A stretch of 53,849 bases of DNA from Betaproteobacteria bacterium (GTDB lineage Bacteria; Pseudomonadota; Gammaproteobacteria; Burkholderiales; SG8-41). Shown one piece after another: positions 50,626 through 53,849 of the stretch. The first letter of the stretch is position 1. Each line of letters begins with the position of its first letter. Location: NCBI GenBank assembly GCA_028291945.1, contig JAQGNH010000350.1, positions 1 through 53,849 of the forward strand, read 5' to 3'. A program made the translations under genes and the position numbers. The notes under the pieces were generated by a model. The model saw only the letters and a program-made list of their open reading frames with translations. It did no database searches and was not told where the DNA came from.

Positions 50626-51936
50626 TTAGCGGAAAAGGCTCGTCTGTCCCGCGACGAACTGCGACTCACACCATGCAGCAATACCCAACGTGCGGTCGTC
50701 CCGTTCGGCGGGTCCTACGATCTGCAGACCGAGAGGGAGCCCTGCGGGCCCGAGTCCGACGGGTATTGTGATCGCAGGCACGCCCAGCAGTGTCCATAGC
50801 GTGCAAAACGCTGGGCTCCCGGTTTCCTCGAGCGTAGCCGGAGCTTCGCCCGCCGCGGGTGGTGTTATTAGAGCGTCGTAACCTTCGATCGTGCGCGCAA
50901 ATTCCCGCCGCAGCTGCTGTGTTGCATCGAGCGCGAGCTGGTATTGCGTATCGCTGATTGCGGCGCCTTCATCGAGGAGCTCATTGAATCGCGCACTGAT
51001 ATCCGCTCGGTGGCGCTGTTGAAGTTCTGCGAAATGGCGCGCACCTTCGTACGCCAGGATCACGCGGTGAACCTGCAGAGCATCGTCGAAGGACGCGGAC
51101 AGCTGGAGCTCTTCGATTGTCGCACCCGCGGCGGTCAGCGTCGTTGCATTCGACGCAAGCATCTGCTTCTGTGCATTCTCAGCGGCATGCCAGACGGGAG
51201 AGCGCACGAGTGCGAGTCGCGGCGGCTGCGCACGCACCGGGATGCTGCCCGACACGCGCTCGTCATCCACGACGACCGATGCAAGCAACGCGGCACCCGC
51301 AACATCGCGTGCGAAGACACCCGTGTGATCGAGCGTGGGCCAGGGATCGAGGGTGCCGTGATTCGAGACCGCACCAAAACTGGGTTTGAAGCCGACTACA
51401 CCACAGAACGCTGCAGGTCGGATGACGGAGCCATTCGTCTGAGTCCCAAGCGCGCCCATCGCCATGCCGCACGCGACCGATGCCGCCGATCCCATGGACG
51501 AGCCGCCCGGCGTGTGCCGCGGGTTCCAGGGATTTCGCGTCTTGCCAGGGGTGTAGTACGCAAATTCGGTCGTGACCGACTTGCCGAGCACGATAGCGCC
51601 GGCACGTTCGAGCGCTGTAACGCACGCAGCGGATTGCAGCACCGGCTTCGCTGACGCATAAACCGGCGAGCCATAACGTGTCGGCATAGTCGCGACATCG
51701 ATGATGTCCTTGATCGCAACGGGCACGCCATGCAGAGGGCCGCGCACAACTGCGATATCCACTTCTTTGGCGCGGGCAAGCGCGTAGCCGCGGTCCAGAT
51801 ACTCCCACGCCCGAACGGCAGGCTCGAGCGCCTCTGCGCGCTCGAGGCACGCGCGGGTCCCGTCAACCGCAGTCCAGCGGTTCTCACGCGCGCCGGCGAT
51901 GAAGTCGCGCAGATTGAGCTTATAAAGCTGTTGCAT
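50626..51936 (-). CDS. Amidase-signature-family hydrolase
   Basis: A 436-residue amidase. The catalytic triad is Lys in VPVAIKDII, the cis-Ser in TPGGSSMGSA and the nucleophile Ser in GTQTNGSVIRPAA. The normal GTDTGGS reads GTQTNGS here, a mild change near the nucleophile. PAFCGVVGFKPSFGAVS is a standard follow-on. Such enzymes hydrolyse amides or mandelamide-like compounds; a Glu-tRNA amidotransferase role is unlikely because no GatB/GatC genes are near. It is upstream of the AEC carrier in the same unit. Confidence 0.92.
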   Translation of the reverse strand: MQQLYKLNLRDFIAGARENRWTAVDGTRACLERAEALEPAVRAWEYLDRGYALARAKEVDIAVVRGPLHGVPVAIKDIIDVATMPTRYGSPVYASAKPVLQSAACVTALERAGAIVLGKSVTTEFAYYTPGKTRNPWNPRHTPGGSSMGSAASVACGMAMGALGTQTNGSVIRPAAFCGVVGFKPSFGAVSNHGTLDPWPTLDHTGVFARDVAGAALLASVVVDDERVSGSIPVRAQPPRLALVRSPVWHAAENAQKQMLASNATTLTAAGATIEELQLSASFDDALQVHRVILAYEGARHFAELQQRHRADISARFNELLDEGAAISDTQYQLALDATQQLRREFARTIEGYDALITPPAAGEAPATLEETGSPAFCTLWTLLGVPAITIPVGLGPAGLPLGLQIVGPAERDDRTLGIAAWCESQFVAGQTSLFR

Positions 51937-52125
51937 TCAACGATTTACCACGGGGGCGCAGACGAAATCCGATGAGCTTTCGAAGCCGTTGCCGAACGCG
52001 ACGCTTCGGAACCCAATCTGCGACAAAACCAGTTCGGAAGCGGCATTGTATTTAAGTATTTAGTTCGCGTCCGCTTGCGTGTTCCGGGATTAACCGCGCA
52101 CTTGATTTTCTATTGCCTCTGCACG

Positions 52126-53103
52126 TCAGCTTCGTATCGCTTCGGCGTTGATAAGATTCGGCGGCGTGCTGCCGATGAGGACCGCAACAGCGTTTTTTGC
52201 AGCCGTCATCGCCATCGCGCACCGCGTTGCCTCGGTCGAGCTGCCGATATGCGGCGCAAGCACGACGTTGTCGAGATCGAGAAAAGCCGGATTCAGCTTC
52301 GGTTCGTTCTCGAACACGTCCAGACCTGCAGCGCGGATAGTGCCATTCCTGAGTGCCGAAATCAGCGCCTGATCATCGACGACCCCGCCGCGCGTTGAAT
52401 TGATCAATATCGCGTTGCGCTTCATTTTCGAGAGCTGGGCGGCGCCGATCAGGTGATGCGTTTCGGGCGAGTAGGGTACCTGCAATACGACGAAATCCGA
52501 TTTGCCTAGCAGCTCATCGAGGCTTACCCAGCGGGTATTGAGCTTGCGCTCGATCTCTTCGTCGACACGCTTGCGGTTGTGATACAGCACTCGCATGTCG
52601 AATCCTGCAGCGCGTCGGGCGATGGCCTGTCCGATGCGTCCCATTCCGATAATGCCCAGAGTGGCATGGTGCACGTCAATCCCAAGCCATTGCTTGAGCC
52701 GCCAGCCTTTCCATTCGCCGTTGCGCACGTAACGCTCGACCTCCGTGATCCTGCGCGCCGCCCCGAGCATGAGCGTCCACGCGAGGTCGGCCGTGCTGTC
52801 ATCCAGCACCCCGGGCGTATTTGTAGCCATGATGCCGCGCGCGCTGCATGCGGGCACGTCGATGTTGTTGTAACCAACCGCGATATTCGCGACGACCTTG
52901 AGCTTCGGGCAACGTTCGAGCAGAGCCGCATCGATGCGATCAGTCAGGCTGCAGATGACGCCCTCCTTGTCGGCAAGGCGCTTCATCAGCGCATCCGGCG
53001 CGAGCGCCATGTCCTCCTGGTTCGCGTCAACATCGCAGTGCTCCCTCAGGTACTCGAGGGTTTCATCAAATACTTCGCGCGTCACAAGAATTTTCGGTCG
53101 CAT
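52126..53103 (-). CDS. D-2-hydroxyacid dehydrogenase (glyoxylate reductase type)
   Basis: A 325-residue enzyme. ATG 53103 lies one base after the MFS stop, so the two are coupled; a longer frame runs into the MFS gene. NAD motif: LGIIGMGRIGQAIARRA. Active-site Arg is in NSTRGGVVDDQAL, Glu in LDVFENEP and His in LAPHIGSSTEATR. The early VANIAVGYNNID motif is standard. It reduces glyoxylate or hydroxypyruvate, or oxidises the D-hydroxy acid, with NAD(P)H. Its partner is probably the transporter just upstream. Confidence 0.94.
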   Translation of the reverse strand: MRPKILVTREVFDETLEYLREHCDVDANQEDMALAPDALMKRLADKEGVICSLTDRIDAALLERCPKLKVVANIAVGYNNIDVPACSARGIMATNTPGVLDDSTADLAWTLMLGAARRITEVERYVRNGEWKGWRLKQWLGIDVHHATLGIIGMGRIGQAIARRAAGFDMRVLYHNRKRVDEEIERKLNTRWVSLDELLGKSDFVVLQVPYSPETHHLIGAAQLSKMKRNAILINSTRGGVVDDQALISALRNGTIRAAGLDVFENEPKLNPAFLDLDNVVLAPHIGSSTEATRCAMAMTAAKNAVAVLIGSTPPNLINAEAIRS

Positions 53104-53104
53104 G

Positions 53105-53849
53105 TCAGGTTGCGTGAACTGAGGGATTCCAGATATTACGACAGCCCGTCTCTCGGATAAACAGCGCACCTGCAAGGCCGATGCTCGTGAAGAATGCAAG
53201 CACGCCGAGTGCAGCACGGTAATCCCCTGGCTCGCTCACGTCGAGCACCCAGCCCACCAGCGGCTGCAGTATTCCCACTGCGAGAAATCCGCCGACGTTC
53301 GCCATACTCGTCGCCATTCCTGCATAGCCCGGCGCATTGACTTCCTTAGCGCACGCCCACGACAGCGAAAAACCGCTCACGACGATCCCCATGCAAAGGG
53401 CAAGCACATAAGTCCAGCCGTACGGAACACCGATGAGCCACGCAATCCAGCAGGCGAGATACAGCAGCGCCGACATGACGATCAGAGGACGCCGGCGCCG
53501 CATGCGATCGGAAAGCCACCCGACGAGCACCGTAGAGGATGCGTAGCCGGCGAGTATCAGACTCGTGTGATGTCCTGCAGCGATTGCGGACATCCCATAG
53601 ACCTGAGTCAGATACGGCACGGCCCAGAGTCCGACGAAGCTCATGTTGGTGCCCGAGATTCCGAAATTGACCCAGAATCCCGGCCACGTGGCGCGATTGC
53701 GCAGCACTGCTGCCAGTGCGTGATACCAATGCACGTCCGGAGTTGTCCGCACACGCGCAGGCGAATTCCCATCGCGCGGCGCGTCTTGCACTTTCCACAG
53801 GATCAATACAGCGAGCACGAGCGAGAACAACCCAATGCCGGTAAAAACG
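53105..53849 (-). CDS. MFS transporter, C-terminal part (truncated by window)
   Basis: The frame enters from the right edge and ends at a TGA at 53105-53107, giving about 248 residues. It covers roughly the end of helix 6 to helix 12. Marks are VNFGISGTNMSFVGLWAVPY, GWLSDRMRRRRPL (the inter-half loop signature) and ATSMANVGGFLAVGILQPLV. It may import a hydroxy acid used by the D-2-hydroxyacid dehydrogenase one base downstream. The N-terminal half is outside the window. Confidence 0.9.
   Translation of the reverse strand, partial: VFTGIGLFSLVLAVLILWKVQDAPRDGNSPARVRTTPDVHWYHALAAVLRNRATWPGFWVNFGISGTNMSFVGLWAVPYLTQVYGMSAIAAGHHTSLILAGYASSTVLVGWLSDRMRRRRPLIVMSALLYLACWIAWLIGVPYGWTYVLALCMGIVVSGFSLSWACAKEVNAPGYAGMATSMANVGGFLAVGILQPLVGWVLDVSEPGDYRAALGVLAFFTSIGLAGALFIRETGCRNIWNPSVHAT

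Overview
The window looks like chromosomal DNA of a high-GC, free-living betaproteobacterium, probably Burkholderiales-like. The main reason is six solitary tripartite-tricarboxylate (Bug/TctC-type) periplasmic binding proteins, an expansion typical of that group. A phasin, an Mla/MCE lipid-transport operon, an AcrR-RND efflux operon and many enzymes for organic acids and aromatics fit the same picture. I see no rRNA, tRNA, CRISPR array, transposase or integrase. The genus cannot be named from this sequence alone.

Layout. 1-6.8 kb: the start of a PRC-barrel protein, a tandem pair of REC-Hpt phosphorelay proteins, a damaged Rieske-like gene overlapping sodC, a DksA/TraR-type protein, a glycine-zipper envelope protein and an M23 peptidase. 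7.3-18 kb: catabolic genes mixed with Bug proteins: an alpha/beta hydrolase, a NicC-like flavin monooxygenase, a frameshifted double-hotdog MaoC hydratase, an SDR without its catalytic Ser/Tyr, a LigI-type amidohydrolase and an Ldh2-type dehydrogenase. 18-25.5 kb: an acyl-hydrolase-like protein, then a TetR regulator divergent from a complete adaptor-RND-outer-membrane-factor operon with a TtgR-like operator between them. 25.8-31.8 kb: a FrsA/DHPON-type hydrolase, four very small genes on the minus strand, a LysR regulator, a membrane-protein gene broken by an amber codon, another Bug protein and a sirtuin. 31.9-39.2 kb: an enolase-superfamily enzyme, a GntR/FCD regulator with a nested palindromic operator, two Gfo/Idh/MocA dehydrogenases, a creatininase-family enzyme, a fatty acid hydroxylase and the sixth Bug protein. 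39.3-45.4 kb: a HIT protein, a four-gene Mla/Pqi-like operon divergent from a phasin with a consensus sigma-70 promoter, a CinA-like protein and a CBS-pair protein. 45.5-53.8 kb: a GGDEF-EAL protein, then a 3-hydroxyisobutyrate-dehydrogenase relative, an AEC carrier, an amidase, a D-2-hydroxyacid dehydrogenase and a truncated MFS transporter.

The most unusual observation is the REC-Hpt pair at 861-2564. The paralogues carry complementary losses: the first has Gly where the phospho-accepting Asp should be but keeps its Hpt histidine; the second keeps the Asp but has Ser in place of the histidine. Together they hold one complete REC-to-Hpt relay split over two polypeptides. Other items worth checking are three inverted repeats that fill the gap between the stop codon of one minus-strand gene and the start of the next, the compensating frameshifts in the Rieske-like gene, and the cluster of four tiny genes.
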